Positions 8,840 through 17,014 of a DNA stretch of 64,000 nt are shown piece by piece. The position numbers were made by a program, and so were the translations under genes. A model generated the notes under the pieces. That model was not told where the DNA came from. It worked only from the letters and a program-made list of their open reading frames with translations, and did not search any database. Location: contig JAFWDQ010000011.1 of assembly GCA_017516065.1 (NCBI GenBank), positions 1-64,000 of the forward strand. The letters are read 5' to 3'. This DNA comes from Oscillospiraceae bacterium (GTDB taxonomy: Bacteria > Bacillota > Clostridia > Oscillospirales > Oscillospiraceae). The number at the start of each line of letters is the position of its first letter. Positions within the stretch are counted from its first letter, which is position 1.

Positions 8840-9820
8840 TCACAGGGAATCGCGGATCAGGGAAGCCAGATCCGTGTAAAGAGGTCCGGAAATACAGCCG
8901 GACAGCGCACGGCAGAGCGCCTGCGCGGTAAAGGGCTGGCCCAGGAGGGCCTTCGCCGCGACGGGACAGAAGTCCGGATCCATAGCGTCGGAGTAAAGGC
9001 CGCAGTCGGCTACGAGCCCCTTCTCCACGGAAAAACACAATTCCGCCTCTCCCCATGGGAAGCGGCGGGAAATTTGATGGGTAAAGGACCCGCAGCGGCC
9101 GTATCGCCAGGCGGGATCGGCAAATTCCGCCGTCAGCGCCTGCAGTTCCGCTTCATCCAGCGCCTCCGGGGAGAGGGTGGTCACCGGCAGCCCGTAGACG
9201 GCGGAAAATGCCTCCTTCAGGGCGGCTCGCATCCGGTCCGGGGTCAGACCGGGACAGAGAGCGGCCAGATTGCCCACCCGGGAGTGCACGGAGGCCACGC
9301 TGTTGGCCGTCAGCTTTTCCCGGGAGACGGTGAGATATCGGCTCATGCGGTCGGTGTCCGCGGCAATAAGGATGGTGCCGTGGTGACAGCATTGGCCGCG
9401 GGTTTCAAGGAACGCGTTGCCGGAAAATTTCCGGCCCTCGGCGGTCAGGTCGTTGCGGCCGCTGACGGCGGCGTCGATGCCCAGAGACCGGCAGGCCGCC
9501 GCGATGACGGACAACTGCCGGGGCACGTCGTAGTCCCCCTTTTGGACGGCGAAACTGAAATTCAGATTGCCGCCGTCGTGGAAGACCGCGCCGCCGCCGG
9601 AGCCCCGGCGGGCCAGAGTTCCGCCCTCCTCCTCCAGCAGACTGACCCGGCACTCCTTCCAGGCGTTCTGGTTGCGGCCGATGACCACGGTGTCGCGGTT
9701 CTGCCAGAGGTAGAGGATGCACTCCCCGGCCCCGGCGTGGAGCGTCAGATACCGCTCCACAGCCAGGTTCCGGAAGGGATCGGTGTCAAAGGTCTCAAGA
9801 CAGGCCAGACGCCGAATCAT
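8840..9820 (-). CDS. lplA: lipoate--protein ligase A
   Basis: Activates lipoate with ATP and attaches it to lipoyl domains, here presumably Lys64 of GcvH. The 326-aa protein shows the LplA signature RRGSGGGAVFHDGGNLN (71-87) and the catalytic lysine region LTAEGRKFSGNA (Lys131), followed by the C-terminal accessory domain of LplA proteins. The ATG at 9820 overlaps the gcvPB stop by four bases (ATGA), indicating translational coupling. No lipoyl synthase or octanoyltransferase gene is visible, suggesting reliance on scavenged lipoate, although such genes could lie elsewhere. Confidence 0.95.
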   Translation of the reverse strand: MIRRLACLETFDTDPFRNLAVERYLTLHAGAGECILYLWQNRDTVVIGRNQNAWKECRVSLLEEEGGTLARRGSGGGAVFHDGGNLNFSFAVQKGDYDVPRQLSVIAAACRSLGIDAAVSGRNDLTAEGRKFSGNAFLETRGQCCHHGTILIAADTDRMSRYLTVSREKLTANSVASVHSRVGNLAALCPGLTPDRMRAALKEAFSAVYGLPVTTLSPEALDEAELQALTAEFADPAWRYGRCGSFTHQISRRFPWGEAELCFSVEKGLVADCGLYSDAMDPDFCPVAAKALLGQPFTAQALCRALSGCISGPLYTDLASLIRDSL

Positions 9821-11250
9821 TGTTCAAAGACGTAGCGGGTCACCGGCTGACGGGCCGCCGTCACCTCGTCGGGACGCCCGATGGGGGCGGTAAGCGGCGC
9901 GGCGTGGAGGCTGTCGGGATCGGACTTGGCCCGCTCCATGATCTCCAGCAGGATATCCGCCGTCTCGTCCAGGGTGGCCTTGGATTCGGTCTCCGTGGGC
10001 TCGAACATGAGCGCCTCATGGACGATAAGGGGGAAATACATGGTGGGGGGATGGATGCCGTAGTCCAGCATGGCCTTGGCCACGTCGGTGGCGGAGACGC
10101 CGAACTCATGCTTCGCCTTGTCCATGGAGGCCACGAACTCGTGCATGCAGATGCCGTCCACCGCCGGGGGATAGGAGCCCTTGATGCGGTGCATGAGATA
10201 GTTGGCGTTGAGCACGGCGTTTCTGGCCGCCTCGGGGACGCCCTCGCGGCCCAGCATCATCAGATAGGTGAGGGCCTTCACCGCTACCAGGAAGTTGCCG
10301 TGGAAGCCCCGGACGCAGCCGATGCTCTTCTCCGGCGTGGACAGGGTATACACGCCGTCGGCACAGCGGACGACCTGGCCGGGCAGGAAGTCCGCCAGGA
10401 AGGCCTTGCAGCCCACGGGGCCGCTGCCGGGACCGCCGCCGCCGTGGGGGGTGGCGAAGGTCTTGTGGAGATTCACGTGGACCACGTCGAAGCCCATGTC
10501 TCCGGGGCGGACGATGCCCATAACGGCGTTGAGATTGGCGCCGTCGTAATAGTTCAGGCCGCCGGCGTCGTGGATGATCTTTGTGATCTCCAGAATATTT
10601 TTATCGAACAGGCCCACCGTGTTGGGGTTGGTGAGCATGAGTCCCGCGGTATCGTCGCCCACCGCCGCCTTCAGCTTCTCCAGATCCACGCAGCCGTCGG
10701 CCCGGGAGGGGACGTTGACGATGGTGAATCCGGCCATGCTGGCGGAGGCGGGATTGGTGCCGTGAGCGGAGTCGGGAACGATGATCTTGGTGCGCTTGTC
10801 GTCGCCCCGGGATCGGTGGTAGGACTTGATCAGCAGCAGGCCGGTGAACTCGCCGTGAGCGCCGGCGGCAGGCTGCATGGTCATCTCGTCCATGCCGGTG
10901 ATGACGCACAGCTGCTGCGCCGCCTCGTGGAGCACGTGAAGGCAGCCCTGCGCCGTATGGGCCGGCTGGAGGGGATGGATATCGGTGAAGCCGGGCAGCG
11001 CCGCCATGTCCTCGTCCAGCTTGGGGCTGTACTTCATGGTGCAGGAGCCCAGAGGATAGAAGCCGCAGTTGACGCCGTGGACCTGCTTGGACAGCTCAGT
11101 AAAGTGGCGGCTCAGGTCGTTTTCCGACAGCTCCGCAAGATGCAGGGGCGTCTCCCGCCCGGGAGCGTCAAGGGTGATCTCCGGCACGTCGCAGTGGGGC
11201 AGCAGAGTCTGGCCGTGGCCGGGGATGCTGCGTTCAAAGATCAGCTTCAT
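9817..11250 (-). CDS. gcvPB: glycine dehydrogenase (decarboxylating) subunit 2, P-protein
   Basis: PLP-bearing half of the split P-protein that decarboxylates glycine and passes aminomethyl to lipoyl-GcvH. The protein is 477 aa. The PLP lysine is Lys263 in NLHKTFATPHGGGGPGSGP, and the glycine-rich loop after it is typical. The open frame runs 25 codons further upstream, but ATG at 11250 has AAAGGAGGTGA at good spacing and begins the family sequence MKLIFERSIPG. It overlaps the gcvPA stop by four bases (ATGA) and the lplA start by four bases, so the three genes are translationally coupled. Confidence 0.96.
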   Translation of the reverse strand: MKLIFERSIPGHGQTLLPHCDVPEITLDAPGRETPLHLAELSENDLSRHFTELSKQVHGVNCGFYPLGSCTMKYSPKLDEDMAALPGFTDIHPLQPAHTAQGCLHVLHEAAQQLCVITGMDEMTMQPAAGAHGEFTGLLLIKSYHRSRGDDKRTKIIVPDSAHGTNPASASMAGFTIVNVPSRADGCVDLEKLKAAVGDDTAGLMLTNPNTVGLFDKNILEITKIIHDAGGLNYYDGANLNAVMGIVRPGDMGFDVVHVNLHKTFATPHGGGGPGSGPVGCKAFLADFLPGQVVRCADGVYTLSTPEKSIGCVRGFHGNFLVAVKALTYLMMLGREGVPEAARNAVLNANYLMHRIKGSYPPAVDGICMHEFVASMDKAKHEFGVSATDVAKAMLDYGIHPPTMYFPLIVHEALMFEPTETESKATLDETADILLEIMERAKSDPDSLHAAPLTAPIGRPDEVTAARQPVTRYVFEQ

Positions 11251-12563
11251 GCGCCGGTCACCTCCTTTACGATCTCTGCCAGCTCGTCGATCTCGGCGGC
11301 GGTGTTTTTTTCCGTGGCGCACCACAGGATCTCATTTTTGCCCAGGGGCAGTCCGCCCAGATAGTCCCGGTCCTCCAGAGCCGCCAGAATGTCGGCGGCG
11401 GGGACGGGGGTGGAGGTGACGAACTCGTTGAAGAATTCGCCGCTGTGGATGCGCTTGAGACCCGCGTCGGAGAGCTTCTTCTCCAGATAGTGTGCCTTAG
11501 CCACGCTCTGCCGTGCCGCTTCCCGGAAGCCCTCGGGGCCCATGGCCGCCAGATACGCCGTGGCGGTGAGGGCGCACAGGGCCTCGTTGGAGCAGATATT
11601 GGAGCCGGCCTTCTCCCGGCGGATGTGCTGCTCCCGGGCCTGAAGGGTGAGGACGAAGGCCCGGCGGCCCTGGTCGTCCACGGTCTGGCCCACGATACGG
11701 CCCGGAAGCTTCCGGGTCAGGGCGCCGCCTGCGGCCATGAAGCCCAGATACGGGCCGCCGAAGGCAACGGACAGACCCAGGGGCTGTCCCTCGCCCACAG
11801 CCACGTCTGCCCCCACCTCGCCGGGGGTCTTCAGCAGGGCCAGGGCCATGGGATAGGAGCCCATGATCAGCTTCGCGCCGGCCTCATGGACCAGGGCGCA
11901 GATGGCGTCGGCGTCCTCGATGCAGCCGAAGAAGCTGGGCTGCTGGAAGTAGAAGCAGGCGGACTGGTCATTCAAAAGCTCTTTGAGAGCCTCCAGATCC
12001 GTGCGGCCGTCCTTTTCCGGCACCGTCACCACCTCGGCGCCGCTGCCGAAGCAGTAGGTGCCGATGGTCTTCCTGGCATAGGGGTGCGCGGCGGCGGACA
12101 CCAGCACGACGCCCCGCTTCCGGTCCCGGCACATGGCCGCAGCCTCGGCGGCGGCGGTGCAGCCGTCGTAGACGGAGGCGTTGGACACATCCATGCCGGT
12201 GAGATCACAGATCATGGTCTGGTACTCGAAGATGGACTGCAGCACGCCCTGGCTGATCTCAGCCTGATAGGGGGTGTAGGCGGTGACGAACTCCTCCTTG
12301 GAGGCGATCTGCTTCACGACAGAGGGGATATAGTGGCAGTACGCGCCGGCGCCCCGGAAGATGTGACGGAAGCGGAAATTTTCCGCCGCCATCTCCTCCA
12401 TGGTCCGCCGGGCTTCCAGCTCACTCATGCCGGAGGGAAGGGGCAGATCTGTCAGGCGCACGCCGGCAGGTACGTCGGCGTACAGACCGTCAAAGCTGTC
12501 CAGGCCGATGGCCTGGAGCATGGCCCGCTGTTCCTCCGGGGTGTGGGGAACAAAGGTGCCCAT
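11247..12563 (-). CDS. gcvPA: glycine dehydrogenase (decarboxylating) subunit 1, P-protein
   Basis: N-terminal half of the split glycine decarboxylase, 438 aa, matching the GcvPA length in Gram-positive bacteria. The beginning [16 protein letters not shown] and the segment FRGAGAYCHYIPSVV are characteristic. It lacks a PLP lysine, as expected, and works as a heteromer with GcvPB. ATG at 12563 overlaps the gcvH stop (TGATG). Second and third of the four gcv genes are therefore tightly coupled. Confidence 0.96.
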   Translation of the reverse strand: MGTFVPHTPEEQRAMLQAIGLDSFDGLYADVPAGVRLTDLPLPSGMSELEARRTMEEMAAENFRFRHIFRGAGAYCHYIPSVVKQIASKEEFVTAYTPYQAEISQGVLQSIFEYQTMICDLTGMDVSNASVYDGCTAAAEAAAMCRDRKRGVVLVSAAAHPYARKTIGTYCFGSGAEVVTVPEKDGRTDLEALKELLNDQSACFYFQQPSFFGCIEDADAICALVHEAGAKLIMGSYPMALALLKTPGEVGADVAVGEGQPLGLSVAFGGPYLGFMAAGGALTRKLPGRIVGQTVDDQGRRAFVLTLQAREQHIRREKAGSNICSNEALCALTATAYLAAMGPEGFREAARQSVAKAHYLEKKLSDAGLKRIHSGEFFNEFVTSTPVPAADILAALEDRDYLGGLPLGKNEILWCATEKNTAAEIDELAEIVKEVTGA

Positions 12564-12949
12564 CAGTCCTCGGCCTCCTCCTTTGCAAAGGTGTCGTAAG
12601 CCGCGGCATCCAGCAGCTCGCCGTTGTCCTCAACACTGCCGATCTTTACCAGCCACGCGTCATAGGGATCCTCGTTGATCAGCGCGGGATTGTCGGCCAG
12701 GGCCTCGTTGACCTCGATGATCTCGCCGGAGACAGGCGCATACACGTCGGACACGGCCTTGACGGACTCCACGTCGCAGAAGGGCTCGCCGGCGGTGACG
12801 GAGTCGCCCACCTCGGGCAGGTTCACGAACACCAGATCACCCAGATGCTCCTGGGCAAAATCGGTGAGGCCCGCCAGCACGGTGCCGTCGTTTTCAAACT
12901 TGGCCCACTCGTGGGTCTTGGTGTACTTCAGATTCGACAGGATCTTCAT
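12563..12949 (-). CDS. gcvH: glycine cleavage system H protein
   Basis: Small lipoyl carrier shuttling the aminomethyl group between P, T and L proteins; 128 aa, normal length. The lipoylation lysine is Lys64 in [11 protein letters not shown], and [11 protein letters not shown] is the usual N-terminal motif. ATG at 12949 has AGGAGG upstream. A 224-base gap separates it from gcvT, unlike the overlaps downstream, so it may have its own promoter or processing site. Confidence 0.97.
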   Translation of the reverse strand: MKILSNLKYTKTHEWAKFENDGTVLAGLTDFAQEHLGDLVFVNLPEVGDSVTAGEPFCDVESVKAVSDVYAPVSGEIIEVNEALADNPALINEDPYDAWLVKIGSVEDNGELLDAAAYDTFAKEEAED

Positions 12950-13048
12950 TTTATTTTCCTCCTATGATTAAAAATACGGGAATAAAAGTCTCACAGTACG
13001 CGAAAAGCCTCGCAGAGTTCACCGCCGCAGCGACGAATAGATTCAGAT

Positions 13049-13078
13049 TTTTTCCGATGACATGTGCATCGGGAAAAA
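13049..13078. other. small hairpin in the gcvT-gcvH gap
   Basis: TTTTTCCGATG at 13049-13059 pairs with CATCGGGAAAAA at 13067-13078, leaving one bulged G. No U-tract follows in either direction. It may be an RNA stability or processing element; function unproven. Confidence 0.5.
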
Positions 13079-13137
13079 CACCTCTCGCGGAGCATCGTGG
13101 GCCCCGGGGGGCGTGCGAAAGCGGAGCGCAGCCCCTC

Positions 13138-13172
13138 TCAAAGCGAAACCCGACAAAGGGGTTTCGCTTTGA
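13138..13172 (-). other. 14-bp hairpin just after gcvT
   Basis: TCAAAGCGAAACCC (13138-13151) pairs perfectly with GGGTTTCGCTTTGA (13159-13172). On the minus strand it follows the gcvT stop by one base, but no U-tract follows, so it looks more like an attenuation or 3'-end protection hairpin than a full terminator. It could set gcvT level apart from gcvH-gcvPA-gcvPB. Confidence 0.6.
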
Positions 13173-13173
13173 C

Positions 13174-14259
13174 TTACTTTCTCTTGTAGAACGGGGTGGC
13201 GACCACCTCGGCGGCCACGCGGCGGCCGCGGACGTCGGCCTCCAGGACGGTGCCCTTGGCGGTGTATTCCATATCCACCATGGCCATGGCCATGGGCGCG
13301 CCGACGTAGGGCAGGTGAGAGCCGGAGGTGGAGAAGCCCACCTTCCTGTCGCCCACGTACAGGTCCATATGCTCGCGGATGATGCCCCGGCCGGTGACCT
13401 TCAGGCCCACCCGCTTCCGGGTCAGGGGCTGCTGGGCCAGCATGGCCTGCTTGCCGATGAAGTCGGGCTTGTCCATCTTGATGAAGTAGCCCAGGCCCGC
13501 TTCCTTGGGGGAGATGTCGTCGGCCAGCTCATGGCCGTACAGGGGCATGCAGGCCTCCAGACGCAGGGTGTCCCGGGCGCCGAGGCCGCAGGGGGTCAGA
13601 CCGACCTTCCGGCCGGCGTCCAGCAGCAGCTCCCACATCTCGCAGGCACGCTCGGGCCGGAGGTAGATCTCCAGACCGTCCTCGCCGGTGTAGCCGGTGC
13701 GGGAGATGACGCAGGGGATGCCCTCCCATTCTGCGTCGAAGCAGGCGGTATAATTGTCCACCGGCACATGGTCATAGGCGGACCGGGAGGAGACCAGATT
13801 GCAGGCCGCGGGGCCCTGGATGGCGATCTGGGCAAACTTGTCGGACATATCGGTAAAGTGGACATGACCGGTGAGATGGTCCTTGATCCAGTTGAAATCC
13901 TTCTCCTTGTTTGCGGCGTTGACCACGATCATGTAGAAGTCGTCGAACCGCTTGTAGACGATCAGATCGTCCACGGTGCCGCCGTTCTCGTTGCACATGG
14001 GGCTGTAGCGGGCCTGACCGTCCGCCATGTCGGTGAAGTCGTTGGTCATCAGCATGTTCAGATTTTCCAGGGCGTCATGGCCCTCCAGGAAGAACTCGCC
14101 CATATGGGATACGTCGAAGATGCCGCAGGAGTTGCGCACGGCCATGTGCTCGGCGATGACGCCGCCGCCGTACTGCACCGGCAGCAGATACCCGGCGAAG
14201 GGCACGATCTTGCCGCCGTATTTCACGTGCATATCATACAGAGGGGTCTTCTTTTCCAT
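13174..14259 (-). CDS. gcvT: aminomethyltransferase (T-protein)
   Basis: Transfers the methylene carbon from aminomethyl-GcvH to tetrahydrofolate, releasing ammonia. The protein is 361 aa, normal length. Recognisable segments are TPLYDMHVKYGGKIVPFAG, GIFDVSHMGEF, the folate-pocket region GYTGEDGLEIYL and the C-terminal SGSHLPYVGAPMAMAMVD. ATG at 14259 has AAAGGAG upstream. First gene of the gcv run, driven by a consensus promoter at 14369-14397 and a structured leader. Confidence 0.97.
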   Translation of the reverse strand: MEKKTPLYDMHVKYGGKIVPFAGYLLPVQYGGGVIAEHMAVRNSCGIFDVSHMGEFFLEGHDALENLNMLMTNDFTDMADGQARYSPMCNENGGTVDDLIVYKRFDDFYMIVVNAANKEKDFNWIKDHLTGHVHFTDMSDKFAQIAIQGPAACNLVSSRSAYDHVPVDNYTACFDAEWEGIPCVISRTGYTGEDGLEIYLRPERACEMWELLLDAGRKVGLTPCGLGARDTLRLEACMPLYGHELADDISPKEAGLGYFIKMDKPDFIGKQAMLAQQPLTRKRVGLKVTGRGIIREHMDLYVGDRKVGFSTSGSHLPYVGAPMAMAMVDMEYTAKGTVLEADVRGRRVAAEVVATPFYKRK

Positions 14260-14275
14260 CTCTCTCGACTCCTTT

Positions 14276-14348
14276 CAAAATCCGAACACCGGGAGCGGTT
14301 TGTCCCCTTCCGGCGGCGTGACAGAAAAGCGCGCAATTACGGATTTTG
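14276..14348 (-). promoter_or_regulatory. structured 5' leader of gcvT, riboswitch-like architecture
   Basis: In the ~100-nt leader, CAAAATCCG (arm at 14340-14348) pairs perfectly with CGGATTTTG (arm at 14276-14284). These arms enclose a G+C-rich hairpin built from GCCGG (14310-14314) and CCGGU (14288-14292) with further inner pairs. The closing stem's 3' arm abuts the AAAGGAG ribosome binding site, so its formation could affect translation. It does not carry the glycine riboswitch conserved blocks (no CUCUCAGG), nor a T-box or ZTP core. Regulatory role is inferred from geometry only. Confidence 0.45.
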
Positions 14349-14368
14349 TCATAATATTTATGTTAATA

Positions 14369-14397
14369 AGTATCACACAGAATGGCGGTGCTGTCAA
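14369..14397 (-). promoter_or_regulatory. promoter of the gcv run
   Basis: TTGACA (14392-14397), 17 bp, GATACT (14369-14374), with an extended TGT before the -10. Transcription would start near 14362. Confidence 0.8.
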
Positions 14398-14450
14398 GAA
14401 ATAATACGGCAAAAAATGCAGCTTTCGGCGCTGTTTTTCTTGAAAAACGG

Positions 14451-14479
14451 TGGAAAAATACCGGGGGGCGTGGTATAGT
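14451..14479 (+). promoter_or_regulatory. probable promoter of the DKPDT-repeat lipoprotein
   Basis: Extended -10 TGGTATAGT (hexamer 14474-14479) with a weaker TGGAAA (14451-14456) 17 bp upstream. It diverges from the gcvT promoter. Confidence 0.5.
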
Positions 14480-14545
14480 AAAACCGACAGCATTTGCAGG
14501 CCGCTGGAAAATGCGGCCCGGAACGACAGAGGGAGGCATATCCTC

Positions 14546-16897
14546 ATGCATATTCACAGACGAAACAGGAGGGGACTGCGGGCCGTTCCCGCCTTTCTGG
14601 CGGTGCTGGCACTGGCCCTTTCTCTGGCCGGCTGCGGTGTAAAACCGCAGGATCAGCAACTGCCGGCCTTCGATCCGGAAGCACTGACGGAGGCCCAGAC
14701 CTATGCCGAGGCCGCCCTGAGGTCCTATGACCTGCCCGAGGGCCACGAGATCACCGACGCGAAGGTCATGCTCACCGACGATATCGCCGCTGACCTCTCC
14801 CGGGGTGTGACCCTGGCGGAGTGGGATGAGGTGCTGGACACCCGGGCCATCGTCATCGCCACCGCCACCGGCGAGTATATCCCCGCCCCCCCGGAGGATC
14901 CGGAGGAGGAGACCGCGCTGATCGACGAAGAGGCGGACACCATCGGGCTCGTCGATGAAGAGACTGCCGGAGAAGCGGAAGACGCGCAGACAGAGGGGAC
15001 CGGACCGGCCGAGACCGCCGGTGAGGCCTCGGAGGATCCGGAGACGGCGGATGAGAGCGCCGTCGTCACCGACGGGGCGGAGAGCGTCGTCGTGACCTAT
15101 CCGCTGATCTTCCTGTTGGACGAAAACAAGCGTGTGAACTACACCCTCAGCGGCCTGGAATCTGCCGCCGCCGCCGATGACGGCGAGGCGTTCACCGGCG
15201 CCGTGGCGGAGGAGAAGGCCCGGGAGCTGGCGGAGGCGGAGGCCGTCGCAGAGCAGTATCTGGCGGACCACCAGGTCATCGCCAGACAGGCCGCCCAGTT
15301 GAAGGAAAAGATCGACCATGACGCCGACTTCCTCTGGACGGAGGAGGGCGTATCCTACGTCAAGGGCAACAGCATCCTCACCAACTATGTGGTCCTGCTC
15401 CGGCAGGCGGACGTGCTGCGCTGGGAGGCGGACGCCCTGAAGGGCGCATCCGATGCCGAACAGGAGCGGGCCATCCAGGCCAAGGCGGAGTCCGACGGCG
15501 CCATCAAAACCGAGCGGGTCAGACTGTACGACGAGCTGCTGGACGTGAGGGCCGAGAAGGACGCCCTGCGGGCGGAGAACGCCTCTCAGCTGTCCCACCT
15601 GATCCAGACCGTCGACGAGCTGTCGGCCGGGGATCCGGAGTACTACTATCAGGACGCCTATCTCCGGGAGTGCGTGGCGAACCGGGCCTGCAATTCCTAT
15701 GACATCTGTCTGCGGGAGGAGATCATCTATCACAACGCCATCGACACCGCGGATCAGGCCCTGGCCACCGACGATCCGGGCCGGCGGGATTATCTGATGG
15801 CGCTTGACGCCGCGAAGAGCGACCTGCTGACAGACTACAGCGACGCACTGAAGGCCCACGCCTCCAGCGTGGTGGGATACGAGGCGTTCCAGGCCGAGCA
15901 GGCCGACGCTCTGGCGGCCATGAACGAGAGCTTTGCCGCCGTGCGGGAGGAGCAGGGCGAGGGCTATGAGACCAGCTCGGACTATCTGAAGCTGCGGGTC
16001 AAATACAAGAACCTGCTGGGCAGACAGGAGGCCTATGAGGCCGACATCCGCGACACACAGGCGAAGGCGGAGGAGGTCCTGGCCGCAGGCGAGGCCGCCA
16101 TTCAGGCCATCGAGGACGCGGAGACCCAGCGTCTCCACGATCAGGCCGTGGCGGCGGAGCGGGCCGACCTGGACGCCTTCCTTCTCAATGAGGCGGCCTC
16201 TCCCGAGACGAGAAGCGAGTATGACGCGGAGCCGGGCCAGTGGGGCGTGCTCCATCCCGATTTCATCGCCTGGCTGAACGGCCCGGAATCCGCCGACGGG
16301 GAAGACAGCGGGAGCGCCGACGCCGGGGAGACGGACGGGACCGAAGAGGAGCCCGCGGCGGAGACCGCCGCCCCTGTCTCCGGTTCCGGCAAAGAGCAGA
16401 CGAAGCCCGCCGGGGACAAGGAGGACAAGACCCCCGCCGCCCAGAGCGACAAGCCCGACACGTCGTCGGCTGACAAGCCCGATACGGCGTCGGCGGACAA
16501 GCCCGACACGTCGTCGGCCGACAAGCCCGACACGTCGTCGGCTGACAAGCCCGACACGGCGGCGGCCGATAAGCCCGACACGTCGTCGGCTGACAAGCCT
16601 GATACGGCGTCGGCCGACAAACCCGACACGTCGTCGGCTGACAAGCCCGACACGGCGGCGGCGGACAAGCCCGATACGGCGTCGGCGGACAAGCCCGACA
16701 CGGCAGCGGCCGACAAGCCCGACACGGCGGACAGCATGACCGGCGACACATCCGGCGTCCCCGCCGACGGCGCCGGGGAGGCCCCTGCCGACAGTGCCGA
16801 TACCGGCACCTACGGCGGCGGCGGCAGCTCCGGTCTGCGGGATACCGACGGGAGCGACCATATCAGCGAATATCTGGACAGCCACACGGCTGCCTGA
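14546..16897 (+). CDS. coiled-coil lipoprotein with C-terminal DKPDT repeats
   Basis: Unrecognised 783-aa lipoprotein. ATG at 14546 is chosen over an upstream in-frame ATG (14450) because GGGAGG lies at 14531-14536 and a perfect signal peptide starts here. The arginine-rich n-region and hydrophobic core end in LAGC, with Cys30 as lipidation site. Residues ~100-190 are acidic and repetitive. About 230-580 is predicted to be long alpha-helical coiled coil (for example EEKARELAEAEAVAEQYL and LRVKYKNLLGRQEAYEA). It ends with 12 copies of DKPDT and a Gly/Ser-rich tail. The helical part loosely resembles TolC-like or surface-filament helices, but no family can be named. The repeat tail looks like a flexible wall-spanning stalk. 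Single-gene unit with its own terminator. Confidence 0.8.
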   Translation: MHIHRRNRRGLRAVPAFLAVLALALSLAGCGVKPQDQQLPAFDPEALTEAQTYAEAALRSYDLPEGHEITDAKVMLTDDIAADLSRGVTLAEWDEVLDTRAIVIATATGEYIPAPPEDPEEETALIDEEADTIGLVDEETAGEAEDAQTEGTGPAETAGEASEDPETADESAVVTDGAESVVVTYPLIFLLDENKRVNYTLSGLESAAAADDGEAFTGAVAEEKARELAEAEAVAEQYLADHQVIARQAAQLKEKIDHDADFLWTEEGVSYVKGNSILTNYVVLLRQADVLRWEADALKGASDAEQERAIQAKAESDGAIKTERVRLYDELLDVRAEKDALRAENASQLSHLIQTVDELSAGDPEYYYQDAYLRECVANRACNSYDICLREEIIYHNAIDTADQALATDDPGRRDYLMALDAAKSDLLTDYSDALKAHASSVVGYEAFQAEQADALAAMNESFAAVREEQGEGYETSSDYLKLRVKYKNLLGRQEAYEADIRDTQAKAEEVLAAGEAAIQAIEDAETQRLHDQAVAAERADLDAFLLNEAASPETRSEYDAEPGQWGVLHPDFIAWLNGPESADGEDSGSADAGETDGTEEEPAAETAAPVSGSGKEQTKPAGDKEDKTPAAQSDKPDTSSADKPDTASADKPDTSSADKPDTSSADKPDTAAADKPDTSSADKPDTASADKPDTSSADKPDTAAADKPDTASADKPDTAAADKPDTADSMTGDTSGVPADGAGEAPADSADTGTYGGGGSSGLRDTDGSDHISEYLDSHTAA
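16448..16729 (+). repeat. 24-bp tandem repeats encoding DKPDT(S/A)(S/A)A
   Basis: Eleven complete and one partial 24-bp unit. The variable dipeptide is SS, AS or AA, and the DNA units differ mostly at those codons and at scattered third positions. Copy number may vary between strains. Confidence 0.95.
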
Positions 16898-16908
16898 CGA
16901 GCAAAAAC

Positions 16909-16942
16909 AAAGGCGGGAACCGCAAACGCGGTTCCCGCCTTT
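16909..16942. terminator. hairpin terminator between convergent lipoprotein and glmS genes
   Basis: A 15-bp perfect stem (16909-16923 with 16928-16942) and AAAC loop, ending in TTT on the plus strand. The reverse direction also ends in a TTTGTTTTTG tract, so it can act both ways. Confidence 0.88.
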
Positions 16943-17014
16943 CAACTGTCAAAACACCTCGCAGAGGCCCGTCATCCGCGCCGCGTTCCCAAACCGGCGC
17001 CCGGCGAAGCGATC

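Noticed and set aside
8823..9056. N-terminal extension of lpdA
   Set aside because: Overlaps lplA, lacks family sequence, and a good ribosome binding site precedes the internal ATG at 8822.
14260..14362. Glycine riboswitch before gcvT
   Set aside because: The conserved blocks, notably CUCUCAGG, are missing even though a GGAAGGGG-like stretch looked similar at first.
16448..16729. CRISPR-like array
   Set aside because: Uniform 24-bp in-frame coding repeats without unique spacers.
14363..16945. 860-aa antisense frame opposite the DKPDT lipoprotein
   Set aside because: Its low-complexity VGLVRRRR-type sequence is the reverse image of the repeat and coiled coil; it also runs into the gcvT promoter.
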